Positions 23,861 to 36,389 of a DNA stretch of 64,000 nt are shown here, piece by piece. Below the pieces are notes generated by a model that searched no databases, was not told where the DNA came from, and worked only from the letters and a program-made list of their open reading frames with translations. Positions within the stretch are counted from its first letter, which is position 1, and each line of letters starts with the position of its first letter. The stretch covers positions 133,142,501 through 133,206,500 of the forward strand of contig CM075651.1 of the NCBI GenBank assembly GCA_037953625.1. Direction: 5' to 3'. The stretch is from Crotalaria pallida (lineage: Eukaryota; Streptophyta; Magnoliopsida; Fabales; Fabaceae). The translations under genes were made by a program, and so were the position numbers.

Positions 23861-24181
23861 GCCCAGTCTAACACACTTCCATTTTCAAAATTTTCTTCTT
23901 CTCATGTGAAACTCCGTGGTTGTTTAGTTACAATTTTCATTTGGTTTCCTAAATACCATGTCTTAAAAAAAAAGTTCTTGCTAACCAATATCTTAAGAGT
24001 AGTATTGTTTAAAAAATACACTAAGGAAAAATTTACATTGATAATCTAAGTCTACTAATTCTCGATGTTTTAAATTTAACATTTTGCAAGATAAAACTAC
24101 CTTTTTTGGTTCCTTAAACAATGCCCTAAGGGCCCTCTTTAACATTTTCCTTAAAAAAATACTTCCTCCGATCTTTTATTA

Positions 24182-24438
24182 CTCCCTTCATTCCTAGTTA
24201 TAAGACCTTTTTGACATTTTTATTTTGTCCTTATATATAAAATTAGATACCAATTTTCAATAACTATTAATTACTTTTTCCACAAACACCCATATTTACT
24301 TAACAGTTTTTGGATTTCCAATAATATTATTAATAGGCGTAATTTTGAAAATATATCTCAATTGTTTTCATTTCCAATATCATTAACTAAATTAACCAAC
24401 TTTCTCTAAAAGGGTCTTATATATTGAGATGGAGGTAG
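24182..24438. mobile_element. Stowaway-like MITE (257 bp)
   Basis: Begins CTCCCTTCATTCCTAGTTATAAG and ends GGTCTTATATATTGAGATGG + AGGTAG, flanked by TA. The stretch from here to 24890 holds only AT-rich spacer. Confidence 0.75.
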
Positions 24439-24891
24439 TATAAGAAAAAGTAGTCGAAATCATATTTATTAAGAAAATTAGTTAAGTGTATTCAATTTTC
24501 TCAAATTCATAAAAAAATATAGCTATTTTAGGAAATATGTATTAGAAATAAAACAAAAATTAAATGAGATCAATATTTTCTAAAAATATTTTGGAAATAA
24601 TTATATTAGGAATAGAAAATTAATTAACTTTTTCTGATATTAAAAAACTAAAATAAGTATATCGTATTTTTCTTGTATTAAAAACAGGATGAACCGATGA
24701 ACTACTACTAAAATTTAAAAAAAAAATAAAAAAATTCCATGATGTGCGATAGATGCTAAAATATCATTACCTGAACAACAATTACAAACAAGAGCATAGG
24801 ACCACAATCTCATATTAGGCCACCATCTAGGATGGATTCCTAAACAATAGATACAACCCCTACCTCACCAAAAACCAGAAAGGATTACACT

Positions 24892-27800
24892 TTATCTGCC
24901 ATGACTAATTATATGCATTACAAAATCTCTTTCAGCAACCTTCAATCTATCTATACTTAGAATGCAACTCCTAGCCTGTATTTGTGTGATTATATCCTTG
25001 ACTATTTGGTTAGCTCCCCTGGAAGTTCCTTTGAAGATTCTCATATCTCGCTCTATCCAAATGTTATACACAACTGCTGCTAATGTTGCCATGAGGATCT
25101 ACTGTTTCACTCTATTAAATTTCCACATATGCAGAATTTTCCTTGTCCAGTACTTAAACTGAATTGGCATTTTCACAATTCCAAGCCAAGCACAACAACC
25201 CTGCAGTATCTCATGAGAGTATCTACAAGAAAAAAAATAAATGTACTTCATCCTCCCTTTGGCTTTGACAGAATATGGAGCTTAATTCATTTGTTAGAAT
25301 ATGCAGTCTTTCTAATCTTTGTTTAGTCAAAAGCCTATCAGCAGCAGCTAACCAACATATAACAACATGCTTAGGAATGTTAACCCTGTTCCTTATGAAT
25401 TTAGAGACCAGATCTTTCCTTATATTTCCTCCTCTCAAATTATAACCAGTTGTAATGGTATACCCTTTGTTAGGGTCATCCTTCCATATATTCCCATTAT
25501 AACCATGTTTGAATAAGTCTCTAATCTTCATCAACTTCCTCCAATGTCAATTAGAATCTTGTTTGATTTGGTAGGTCCATATGCTGTTCTGTTTTAAATA
25601 GACTCCATGAATCCATTTCACCCACAAGTTTTCTTGATTAGAGACAATATCCCAAATCTGCTTCCCCAAAGCTGCTTCATTCCAGGTTTTGATGTGCTTG
25701 ATACCCAGCCCCCCTTGATCCTTATTCCTGCAAACTGTATCCCAACTTATAAGAGGAAAACTTCTGCCATTATGCTTAACTCCCCATACAAAGTCTCCAC
25801 AGATCCTATCTATTTCCTTGATAACTCTCTGAGGCAAAATAAATGTTGCAGACCAGTACATGTGCATAGCCATTAGAACTGAATTTGCAAGTTGAATTCT
25901 ACCTGCATAAGAGAGATGTCTTGAGGTCCAGCATTTAATTCTCAAAGCAATCTTATCAATAACTATTTGACAGTCACCAATTGTCCATTTGACTGGGGAA
26001 ATAGGAATACCAAGGTATCTGATTGGAAAACCAATACCTGCAAATCTTGTTATCTTTTTAAGTTTGTGTTGTGTTTCCCTATCCACTCACCCAAAAATTA
26101 TTTGAGACTTACTGCCATTTGCTTCAAGACCTGTAGCCCTTGAGAATCTCTGAAAATTGTTCATCAGTAGTTGCACAGATTCCTTCTCAGCTTTAAAAAA
26201 CAATACAAGATCATCAACAAAACTCAAATTGATCATTTGCATTCTCCTACATTGTGGGTGACACTTAAACCTTGAATCTTCGGTGTCTTCCTTAATATGT
26301 CTTGTTAACATCTCCACCACAAGCACAAAAATCAAAGGGGATATAGGATCCCCTTGCCTTAATCCCCTTTCCCCTTTAAATTTACTACTCATGCCCCCAT
26401 TCAGCATAATAGTAAATGATGGAGTTGATTTACACTTCATAATCCACCTTACAAACTTAGCAGGAAAGAGAAATCCATGCAAAATTTCCTCAATACAGCT
26501 CCATTCCACATAATCATAGGCCTTTTTGAGGTCAATTTTCATTAAGCATCTAGGAGATGAGTTCTTCCTCCTATGGAGCCTAATCAAATCTTGGGTTATC
26601 AAGATATTATGCAGAATATATCTCCCCTGGATGAAGTCTCCCTGGTTCATATTCACAAGAACAAGCAAAACAACTTTTAATCTATCACATAACATTTTCG
26701 ACATACACTTGTAAATGGTGTTGCAACAAGCTAAAGGTCTAAACTTCTTAGCATGGTTGGCCCCTTCCACTTTTGGCACAAGAGTAATTAACGTAGCATT
26801 AAGCTCTCTTAGCATTTTCCCTGCATTAAAAAAAATCCAGAACAACCTTACTCACAACATCACCCATTATACTCTGAGCTTCTTTAAAGAACACACTGAT
26901 ATAACCATCAGGCCCTTCACTTTTATTAATATATATAGCAAACATAGCTCTCTTAACATCATCTGCATTGAAAGGCTTATTTAACTCAAGTTGCTGCTTT
27001 ATATTCAGCTTCAGCCCCTTATCAAACACTTCTAACATGAATTTCTCTCTGCCAATCATAGCTTTACCAATCAAATTTTTGAAGAAATCAACAAAATGAT
27101 TCTCCACCGCTTGTTGTTCTTCAACAACAGAACCATCATCCTCAATCACAGATGTTATTCTATTCTTCATTAGTTTAGCCTTAAATAAAGCATGAAAGTA
27201 GGTAGAGTTTGTATCTCCTTCCCTAATCCAGAGATCTTTTGCTTTCTGATGGTAAAAATTATTTAGAGCCTTGTTCAACTCTAAATAATTCTTTTTAGCT
27301 TCTACTTCAAGGCTTTGGATTGAGATGTTAAGAGGGTCATCATTAAGGGCATTCTGCTTATTACTAACCCACTTCAATCTAGCATTTTTTGTTCTAGCTT
27401 CTATTTCAAAGAACTTTTTTAAATTGAGTTGCTTCAGACTAGATCTCAGTCTCTTAAGATTTTGACAGACTCTATACATATTACAACCTCTAATATTATC
27501 ATTCCAATTCTCCTTCACAATTGCAAGGAAAGAGGGATTCTTGGACCACATATTAAAAAATCTAAATGGCTTTTGCCTCAGTTGCCAACTAACATCCAGA
27601 CTAATCAATTGGACAACATGATCTGAAATACCAGTATTGAGACACTTTACCTCTGAATTAGGGAATTGAATCACCCAGTCACCATTAACAAAGCTTATGG
27701 CAATCCTTGAGAAAATTCTCCTTCATCCTGGTTATTATTCCATGTGAAGTAAACACCAGTAGATCTCGGTCTTTGAAGCAAGCACTGCTCAATGCAAAGT

Positions 27801-28294
27801 TTAAAGTCCACTGTTTCAGAATAACTTACATTGTTCCCACCAACTCTATCTCCTGCATCCAGAGGGCTATTAAAGTGTCCTGAAACAATCCAGCTCCCTT
27901 GGACAATTTGACTGAGATTCTTTATTGTTTCCCATAGAGAATGCCTATCTTGTAAGTTGTGTAACCTAAACTATAGACATCTCATAACTATTATTAGAAT
28001 TAAAATTCTTCACCTTGCAGTGCACCAATTGATCAGAGCTATAAGAGATTTGAACCAAATTATAAAATTTGTGCCATCCAATAATAATTCTGCCATTTGG
28101 ATGCTCAGCATGATTACAGAAAAATTGAAATTCCTCCCCATATTCTTTTTGAAACCCTCAAAATTCACTTCTTTTATTTTTGACTCCAGCAATCAAATCA
28201 AACCACCATTATTATTCCTGCAGAAATTCCAAACATCCTTCTGCTTATTCAGGCTATTAAGCCCTCTCACATACCATACAATGAGCTTATCCAT
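24892..28294 (-). pseudogene. LINE ORF2 (endonuclease + reverse transcriptase), decayed
   Basis: The start is probably the ATG at 28294 (MDKLIVWYVRGLN, the usual endonuclease N-terminus). The APE-type endonuclease retains GSWIVSGHFNSP (GDFN motif with Asp changed to His) and TGISDHVV (the SDH motif). Linker: WIREGDTNSTYFHA. RT: ACCNTIYKCMSK, MKIDLKKAYDYVEW, LRQGDPISPLIF and FVDDLVLFF (catalytic Asp-Asp kept, Val instead of the usual Ala). Then SYAGRIQLANSVL, the zf-RVT region and the C-terminus. Stops or shifts separate the pieces, for example at 27680, 26090 and 25540, so no full protein can be made. Confidence 0.85.
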
Positions 28295-28408
28295 AACCAA
28301 TAATTCTCTGGCTGCTTGGACCAGTTTGGCTATGCCCTACTTCTTTACCCTTCTTTTGTTTAATAACCTGCTCCTTAGTTGATTCTGCTACAACATCCTC
28401 CTTTTTCT

Positions 28409-28600
28409 TCAGCTCCATCTGTTGCTTTCCTTTCCTGTTAACAGCAACCTACTCCTCTGTTTCTTTAACTCCTTGTTCAAACTGGTGTTGGGACTTCTGC
28501 ACAGATTTACCCTCTTCCTTCTTTTGCCCTTCATCCTCCTTCTTCTTCTCATTCTTTTTCCTACAACTTTCCTCAGTGTGCCCAAATCTTTTGCAATAAT
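28409..28600 (-). pseudogene. LINE ORF1 C-terminal fragment
   Basis: Reads YYCKRFGHTEESC followed by a Lys/Glu-rich tail. C-x4-H-x4-C is the second part of a CCHC zinc knuckle; the first Cys is lost where the (TA)n run begins. It lies just upstream of ORF2 on the same strand. Confidence 0.6.
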
Positions 28601-28839
28601 ATATATATATATATATATATCGCTCAAGTACTCTTTCACAAGCACAATACAAAAATCCTACAAATATCGTACGAAATTTGCACAAATATCACATAACTAT
28701 CCCACGCATATTATATGAATATTATATAACATTCACACAAATTTATTTTTATACGTTAGGCAACTTCTTATAATATATTACCTTTATATTGAATGTTTAT
28801 AAACTTACATATTTTTTATATTACTTGTTATGGACCAGA

Positions 28840-29450
28840 CTCTTGGACCCCCATATACCGGAAATTCGGCCAAGAGGACCCGTAGAGGACTTGTCAGGTG
28901 TAAACCGGTATATCGACAATTCGGCCAAGAGGGCCCATAGAGGCCCAATCAGGTGTAAACCGGTATACCGGCAATTCGGCCAAGAGGACCCATAGAGGCC
29001 CAGTCTAGTGGAAATCGGTATACCGATAATTCGGCCAGGAGGTGCCATAGTGGCCCAACACGATACGAAACCAGCATACCGGCAAACCAGTTTGAGGCTT
29101 ACCAACTGGTAACGTTGGACACCTGGCCGTTGAGAGGCTATCCGTTGAAGAAGCGTCATAATAAGCATTAACAAATGAAACCGTCACCATAAAGACAGTC
29201 GATGGCTGGAATCTCGGATTCCTTATTATCCGGCTTTACACCCCACTCCTACGACTACGCAGGTAAGGGACCAAGGTATGATCTATCTTGTTCACACTGA
29301 CACACACAACACCAAAACAATCGACAAGAGAGTGAGTATCTTGGTGTTCAAGGTGCCCCTTTCATGTCTAACGGCAACAAGTAGAAGAATTGAGACTTGA
29401 CCGGTTAGTTCAAGTCCAAGGATTCTACGACAGAACATTACTCAATTTTT
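28840..29450. repeat. LTR-like remnant containing the 55-bp tandem repeat
   Basis: After the tandem repeat the text runs through ATCTTGTTCACACTGACACA and GTGAGTATCTTGGTGTTCAA + GGTGCCCCTTT, which resembles the R/U5 part of plant gypsy LTRs. No internal region or second LTR is present nearby, so this is a solo LTR or a fragment. Confidence 0.4.
28845..29090. repeat. 55-bp tandem repeat, four copies
   Basis: AATTCGGCCAAGAGG-like anchors start at 28863, 28918, 28973 and 29028, exactly 55 bp apart. Each unit carries TAAACCGGTATACCGGCAATT- and CCATAGAGGCCCA-like text, and a decayed fifth unit follows. The units contain short palindromes around ACCGGTATACCGG. Confidence 0.85.
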
Positions 29451-29498
29451 ATTATTACAAAATGTTCTATTTTTGATAATATCTCTACTCGAGTAGTA

Positions 29499-29623
29499 TT
29501 ATTTTGACATCCAGAATGGACATCTGGATTTGACATCTACTTGTCTTGTATATAGAAACAATTTATGCTGCATATAAGACAAACAGATGTCAACTGCAGA
29601 TATCCATTCTAGATGTCAAAATA
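29499..29623. mobile_element. Fold-back MITE (125 bp)
   Basis: TTATTTTGACATCCAGAATG at the left and, reverse-complemented, TTATTTTGACATCTAGAATG at the right. The arms are about 55 bp with a 15-bp loop. It inserted beside the LTR-like remnant. Confidence 0.7.
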
Positions 29624-30141
29624 ACATTAGCCATCTAGGCTGAATTTCAAATTAATATCAAATTTTCAGTTGAGATGTGACAACTATGAGATGTCGCTAG
29701 TGACTTTTGATTTTTATTTATTTTTTTGGAAAGACTAATATCACTGTTTACTTTGCAGAAATCCTCAAATAATTTAAAGAAAAATGATATTCACAGATAT
29801 GTCCGTTTATTATTATTTTTTTTCCCGATCTGACTGTTTAAAGTAAAATAAAAATAGTGAATACGCTTCTCATCCCATTATCATTGCTATTTTGTTAATA
29901 TTTATTTTTATATTTCTATGTTATATATAATTCTCATAATATATTATTCAGTTTATATATTAATAATATTCTAATTCATTTTTCATTGAAATTTTTACAA
30001 TAATTTTATTTTAAGGTGAATCTGATCTACACATTGGAAAGAATGGAGAAATAATAGAAATACAATGAGAATATGAAAAAGTTGATTGAATATAATATAA
30101 GTGATAGCAAAACAAGTTGTAGATTCCCACAATAAATAGTA

Positions 30142-30432
30142 CTCCCTCCGTCCCTTATTATAGGGCATCAGTTGGGTAGATTTTTTTTCTCTTTTTATAA
30201 GTCATTTTGAAACATATAGGTAGTATTAAAGAGTTTATTCGAAATACACTCATCATAATTACATAGGGGGTGATAGGGTAATAATTACAATAAAAAGATA
30301 AATGAATAGAATTGTAAAGTTTTAAATATGAGTAATTTTGGAATGATAACATATTTTTTAATAAATATGAAAGTAATAATTACTTTTCTTAATATGTGTG
30401 AATTAGGTAAAAATAACTTATATTACGGGAAG
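30142..30432. mobile_element. Stowaway-like MITE, 'TATAGGGCATC' family
   Basis: Starts CTCCCTCCGTCCCTTATTAT after TA. The interior GTATTAAAGAGTTTATT is shared with elements at 42619-42903 and 43110-43373. The right end has decayed (TTATATTACGGGAAGTAAG before TA). Confidence 0.7.
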
Positions 30433-30705
30433 TAAGAAGTAAACAGTAGAAAGAGATATATGAGAGAGCTGCCGAAGAAAGGACATGTGGTGGATTACAA
30501 AGGGAGCTGCATGCATTTGGTAGTTCTCAAAACGAATGAGTTTTTTTTTATAATAGTCTTCTATACACTTCACCTTTAAATAATATAACAAAATTTATGA
30601 ACACAATTTTGACAATATCATTAATAATTATGTTATCACACTCAAATTTTCAATGTATACTTAATTTTTTCCACTCATAAATTAACAAAACCCAAACAAT
30701 CACTG

Positions 30706-30735
30706 GCCCGTGCGATGCACGGGCATAGGTACTAG
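30706..30735 (+). mobile_element. Helitron-like 3' terminus (plus strand)
   Basis: Perfect hairpin GCCCGTGC-GAT-GCACGGGC (30706-30724), seven bases, then CTAG followed by T. It is the same hairpin as at 10772-10788 but in the opposite orientation. A possible TC start is TCTATACACTTC near 30562, which would make a very short element; this is unproven. Confidence 0.55.
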
Positions 30736-32425
30736 TTGTTAGAAGTGGAAGGAAGGGGGCAATTGGGTTATATATATATTTATTAAAGAACATAGGGCCG
30801 GTAGCAAAGTGTTAAAGTTCATAACATAAAAGGATATTGTTTTTAGTCAAAATAGATGGAAACAAAGCATAATTTACTCAATCTTTTATCTGCTTATTCT
30901 TTTTCTTTTTTTACTACTAATACTTTAGGTTTCTCTGAAATACATGATTACATTTCGCTAAAGTTCATGAAAAAAAATTGAATATATTGATATCAAAATT
31001 TTGATGTCAATAAAACATTTTCATTTGCCTACTAGCTGGAAAGCCAGTAAAACCCAAGGGCACCCAAAGTTGTGAACGCCCTTACATTGAGCAAATGGCA
31101 TTTTGTGTCCTTGTGGCATCCACATCAAAGTGTTAATTTAAGACTTATCAGACTCTCACACATCATTATTACATCATCATTCTATTATTAGATTCAACTT
31201 CAGATTTTTCATATCTTTCACCACAACGGAGTCTTAACACCAGACTCACCAAATTGAGATGCATCAACGTTACATCATCATTTACTTTTATAAGCAATTT
31301 TATTTCAATAATGCTTTTGTAATACAATTTCAATAATATTAATTACGTAGAATTAATAAAAATAATCCCAAATAATATTTAAATATTAAAATTAAATAAA
31401 AGTTAACGTTTCAATAATTAATGATACCTACTAAAAATAAATTATAAAGTACATAAAAAATACAATATAATTCAAGTTCTTATTATTTAATTAACGCTTC
31501 CTTTTTGCCCTCCAAAATGTTGTCACAAATACTCCATTAAATTCGCTTGTAATTGATAATGTTGTGCGCGATTACGAAGTCGCTTATGATTTTGGATGTA
31601 TATCCTTAAACGGCTATTGATTTCAAATTATTTATTTATTTATTTGAATATAATATGTATTTTTATTTATTTATTTATTCATAATAAGACAATATATTTA
31701 AGAATAAAAGAGAAAAAATATATATTTAAAAATATTATTTTTATTTTTAAAAAAATAATATTATTATTATTTGTAATTATTATTATTTATTATTAATTTA
31801 TTGTTATTATTATTTATTTATTGTTAATAATATTTATTTATTTATTATTATCATTATTTGTTTATTAAGGTATTATAAAGTAAAAAAAGAAGAAAAATAT
31901 AAAAAAGGGATCCCACAAAGTCTTAAGTTGAGTCTGTTAATTAACAAACTCAATTTAAGACTCTCCGCTACACTCTGTTATGAATGTCCTTATTGTATAT
32001 AGTATTTTGCATCATTACCGTTTAAAAAAGACACTACGTATCATATAATCCTTAATCCTTAATTTGATAAATTAATAAAGGCTTAAATAATAAAATTATC
32101 CATGTAAATATTGACTTTTTTAAATTGGTCTCTCAAAAAAATTTGAGTTTTGGTACTGCATTTACAAAACGTTTTGGTTTTGATTCCTCTTGTTAAATGT
32201 GGATGAAAAACGCTGAAAACATAACGTATTATATTATATTTTATAAACAATTAAATATGATATTCTTGCACTAATTCTCAAGGGTAAAAATACAACTTCC
32301 ATTAAGCAATTCAAAAATCATGACAATAAAAAATAAGATGTTCCATTCTAATGGATTTGGATCCATAACTATGGGTTCCACTGTACAAGATCTTATAGCA
32401 TTTACCAATGAGGTCCTATCCATTA
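30736..32425. other. AT-rich spacer with imperfect inverted segments
   Basis: No open frame with recognisable content. 31640-31870 is a low-complexity TTATTT/ATTATT tract. AAGACT- and GACTCT-bearing segments near 31140-31170 and 31920-31965 are in opposite orientation and may be the ends of an element of about 900 bp, but the similarity is short. Confidence 0.4.
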
Positions 32426-32702
32426 CTTCCTCCATTCCTATTTAGCTGTCTTTTATTGGAGAAGTATTTTGTTTCTTTTTATCCGTCTTTTTGATGATTT
32501 CAATTGTGTAATAAATGTTATTTTTCATGTTTACCCCTATTTAATAGGGTAGTTGTTTTCGTAAGTAGTGGAGAAAAAATAATTATTACGGGAAAAAAAG
32601 GTATAGTAGAAAAAAAACATAATTAATATATTGAAAATCTAAATAATGATTGCATTTATTAAAATGTGTGTTTGTTTGACTTATAAATAAAAATGGAAGG
32701 AG
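32426..32702. mobile_element. MITE of the 'TTATTTATCTGTC' family
   Basis: Starts CTTCCTCCATTCCTATTTAGC and ends GACTTATAAATAAAAATGGAAGGAG, with shared interior CAATTGTGTAATAAATGTTA. It lies 12 bp from the next MITE. Confidence 0.6.
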
Positions 32703-32714
32703 TGATATTTTATA

Positions 32715-32988
32715 CTCCCTCCGGTCCTATTTATAAGACCCTTTTTGGGGTTTTATTTTGGTCCTATTTATAAGACCTCTTTTCAATTTTCAATAGCATT
32801 TAATTACTTCTTTCCACTAACACCCCTATAAAGTCAAACACTTTTTAGAGTTCCAATAATAATTATAGGGGTAGTTTTGAAAAAGTATATCAAATTTTCA
32901 CATTTCCAATGCCACTAACAAATTTATCCACTCTCCTTGGTGGAAGTGAAAAAACCCTAAAGGGTCTTATAAATAGGACCGGAGGGAG
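32715..32988. mobile_element. Stowaway MITE with perfect 30-bp TIRs (274 bp)
   Basis: The first 30 bases, starting CTCCCTCCGGTCCTATTTAT, and the reverse complement of the last 30 are identical. TA flanks both ends. It is the best preserved of the 'GGTCCTATTTATAAGACC' family here and so probably among the younger insertions. Confidence 0.9.
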
Positions 32989-34326
32989 TAGAAAAGAAAT
33001 CATATAATTAGAAAAAAGTGACTTATCACTTGTGGACTAGAAACTTTTAGTAAGTCATTTATACTTATCCGGTATGGATATGGTATGTAACCGGGAATAT
33101 AAAATTTGTGATAGAAAAATTAATTGATTAAATTGAAAATGTTTCATAATTTTTCCTGATTGATTAGCTAATAAGTATAAAATGATGTCATAGACTTGAT
33201 AAACTCCTCCCACATAAATCATAAATCACAAAATACAATTGACTTATCAAATCTTAAATTTTTTTATTATAAGTCCAAGGTTTTTCACAAAAAATTAAAC
33301 TTCCTAACCAAACATCGTTGTTGATCCACCTCAAAAAAAAAAAAATAATAATCGTTGTTGATTGTACTTAATTTGATAAATAAGCTAAGCATGTTGAATA
33401 CTAACTTACAAGTCCCTCATAGATGTCGTAAAACACACCTAGTTAGTTAATTAGTTAATTTTATCAAGAAAAATAATATAATAAGCTACATATAAGACCG
33501 TTAAAAAAACATACTATTATTTATTAACTAATTATTAATAAGAAACAAAATATAATTTTAAAACATATATCATTTTCTTTTTTATATAAGCTAATTTTGT
33601 AGCATGATATATCGTTATTATTATTTTTTACAAGCATCCACATATTAAAAAAAAAAAAAACCACTTATTACATGTTTTTTGCTAGCATTGTACCATTCAT
33701 TATTCTTTTATAAAACACTTTTAATTCAATCGCCTAGTTTATCAATTACTATAAACTTTCGGTTTTCAATATTTCAACTTTCAACAAGATTTTTATTTTT
33801 AAGGTGATTATGCCAATCACGCCAACACTTTAAATAGTACTCTCTCTACTTTGGAATAAAAGAAAAAAAATCATACATACATTTTAATATGGTTTAAAAT
33901 ATGAAATAAACTTAACAACTTTCATATTATTAAATATTGTTATTATTAAGATATCTCTCGTTAAATTTATAAATTTTTCATTATTTTTAAACTTCTTCAT
34001 TTATTTATTTAAAACTCACATTTCCAATAAGAGTAATTTAGGTAATACATCTTATTTTTTACATAACATAAAAAAAATTAAATAAAAACATGACAAACTT
34101 GATTAATAAACTTATTTTTTTTCCTTATATTTCAAATATTATAAATAGAGAAATTTGATGGTGCACTCGCAGTGTAAATTTTGTTTGCATCATCAGTTCT
34201 TCATTCATCATTATGTGTTTATGATTGTTGACTTTCAAATAAAAGTAATATAAATGAATGGTAAACTAATGATATAAAAAACTTTATATTATTAGTTCAC
34301 ACCCATAAATAAAATAAATATTACTA
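32989..34326. other. AT-rich spacer
   Basis: No coding potential, tRNA or clear element ends seen. It contains short A and T runs (for example 33330-33345, 33648-33661) and is otherwise unremarkable. Confidence 0.5.
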
Positions 34327-34843
34327 CTCCCCCCGTCCCATAAAGTTAGTAAAAAACATAAAAAAAAAGTTTGTCACAAATTAAAGTTAAAATAATAAAT
34401 TAAAAAAATTGAAATTGTATTAAATATTCTGTGATTGATTAATTAAGAAAACATGCATTAAATACTTACCTTAGTAATTGGTTGATTTGAGGAATAATGC
34501 ATTAAAAGCATGTTCCCTTATTTTTGTTCACTTTTCAAAAATTTACTACTCCCTCTTGTCCTATTTATAAGACATACTTATCCATATCACACGGTTCAAG
34601 GAATGTAATTAAGCTTCTTAAAACTTAAAAAAAAAATACTTTAACATTACAATTTTACATTCTTATCTTGTATTGAGATTTTCATAATGTATTATTTCAC
34701 ATTAATGGATAAAGAGCAAATAAGATAAAATAACAATAATTACTTCTTAAAAAATACAAAATGATTTATAAATAGGACAAAATTTTTTTCTAAAATATAC
34801 CCTATAAATAAAATCGAAAAGAGTAATTTTTTTGGGACGGGAG
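34327..34843. mobile_element. MITE 'CCGTCCCATAAAGTTAG' interrupted by a second MITE
   Basis: The outer element starts CTCCCCCCGTCCCATAAAGTTAG and ends TTTTTTGGGACGGGAG, TA on both sides. It is split by the insertion at 34549-34823. A related copy is at 38211-38450. Confidence 0.65.
34549..34823. mobile_element. Nested Stowaway-like MITE (275 bp)
   Basis: Starts CTCCCTCTTGTCCTATTTATAAG, ends CCCTATAAATAAAATCGAAAAGAG, flanked by TA. It sits inside the outer element, so it is the younger of the two. Confidence 0.7.
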
Positions 34844-35058
34844 TACTGCACTTTTTTTTTGGCATATATTGATTCTATATAATAAAAAATTTACTAAAAA
34901 TGAAAAAAATAAAAAACAAATGAAAGTTATTCCCCAACTCCCTGTGAGTTGAAATGTTGAATGCATTTTTTGTTTTGTGTGGCATAATTGAATGCAAGTC
35001 AGTGTCTCTCTCTTCTCTTTCTTTCTCACTCAGGCACTCACTAATTAGTGTACTTATA

Positions 35059-35339
35059 CTCCTCCGTCTCGAATTATAAGCAAAACCAACTAATTTTATG
35101 CTTATTAAAAATGTTAGTTGATTGTATTTAATTTTCTCAAATTTATAAAAGAATAGAGCTATTTTAGGAAAATTGCATTGAAAATGAAACAAAAATTAAA
35201 TAAAATAACAATTTTCTAGGGATGTTTTTGGAAAGTGGCATTGGGAATGAAATAAAATTTAAGAAAGTTGGTTAGTTTTGCTTATAATTTAAACCAAGAA
35301 AAGTATTTTTTTGTTGCTTATATTTGAAGCCGGAGGGAG
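35059..35339. mobile_element. Stowaway-like MITE, 'AATTATAAGCAAAACC' family
   Basis: Left end CTCCTCCGTCTCGAATTATAAG, right end TTGCTTATATTTGAAGCC + GGAGGGAG, with an internal GGTTAGTTTTGCTTATAATT that is the inverse of the left subterminal text. TA on both sides. Confidence 0.75.
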
Positions 35340-35490
35340 TAAAGAATACAAAATGAATAAATAAATATTGGAAAACTAAGTTTACAATACCTGTTTTCAT
35401 TATATTAAACTCATCATTTCCAATGCTTAATAACCTTTTTTTAATAACCATTTTTACTCCCTTAAACAATGTCCTAAGGATATTGAGATT

Positions 35491-35494
<4 letters not shown>

Positions 35495-35546
<52 letters not shown>
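35495..35546. repeat. Compound (AT)n(GT)n microsatellite
   Basis: About 42 bp of AT dinucleotides followed by five GT units. Confidence 0.95.
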
Positions 35547-35598
35547 CTTATTTGCAGGTTATACTTGATCAGATTGCATATATTAATGATTGTAATTA

Positions 35599-35889
35599 CT
35601 CCTTCAGTTCATATTTATCTATCATATTTTAAATTGAACACATTATTTAAGAAATCTAATCATTACTCAGATTTTTAATACATCAATTATATATGTTTTT
35701 TTTCTCACTATACCATTTCTCTCTCTATGTTCATTAATTTTTCTCCACTATTTACATAAATCAAGACATATTAAATAGGAACAAACATGGAAAATAACAT
35801 GTATTATACTCTTGAAATCCTCATTGCGACAGATAAAAAGAAACAAAAAATCTCACCAAAAAATGACAAATAATAAAGAACGGAGGGAG
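35599..35889. mobile_element. MITE of the 'TTATTTATCTGTC' family
   Basis: Starts CTCCTTCAGTTCATATTTATC and ends AAATAATAAAGAACGGAGGGAG before TA. The interior (TTAATTTTTCTCCACTATTTAC, CATGTATTATACTCTTG) matches the copies at 37354, 45532 and 45837. Confidence 0.75.
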
Positions 35890-35916
35890 TACATTTTTTG
35901 AAACTTTAAAATGGTA

Positions 35917-36186
35917 TTCCATCTGGTCCTATATATTAGACTCTTTGTTTTTATTTTGGTCTTATTTATAAGACCTCATTTCAATTTTTCAATAGTATTG
36001 ACTTATTTCTTTCCACAAACATCTGTATTAACTCTACATTTTTTAGATTCTCAATAATAACTACAGAGGTAGTTTTGAAAAAGTATATCAAATTTTCACA
36101 TTTCCAATATCACTGACAAGTTTAACTACCTTCCTTGGTGGAAGATAAAAGTCTCAAAAAAGTCTTATAAATAGGATCGGACGGAG
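35917..36186. mobile_element. Stowaway-like MITE (270 bp)
   Basis: Starts TTCCATCTGGTCCTATATATTAG, ends GTCTTATAAATAGGATCGGACGGAG, TA on both sides. It is a close relative of the element at 32715. Confidence 0.75.
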
Positions 36187-36389
36187 TACTTTAACATCAT
36201 AATTTTGCCCTCTTAACTTGCATTAAAAATTTCTTAAATGTATTGTTTTACATTATTTTTTTTATAAGCAAACAAATTTATTCTAATACAAGGGATCTAT
36301 CTTAGTATCATAATACACATGAACATCACCTTTTGTGAAAAATTTGATAATGGTTACACATTAATGAACAAAGGGAAAAAAAAAGAGAA

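Larger units (their letters stand above)
24880..28610 (-). mobile_element. L1-type LINE, decayed, 5' truncated
   Basis: Minus-strand order: end of ORF1 (half of a CCHC knuckle, about 28600-28560), a short gap, ORF2 endonuclease (28294-27650), linker, RT (about 26850-25600), zinc-binding tail (25534-25223), and a C-terminal piece with IWIERDMRIF (25092-24892). The 5' side stops at a (TA)n run (28599-28620) inside the ORF1 knuckle. No clear poly(A) tail or target duplication was found. Confidence 0.85.

Noticed and set aside
28845..29090. CRISPR-like regular spacing of the 55-bp units
   Set aside because: The whole unit repeats, with no unique spacers, in a plant nuclear context; it is an ordinary tandem repeat.
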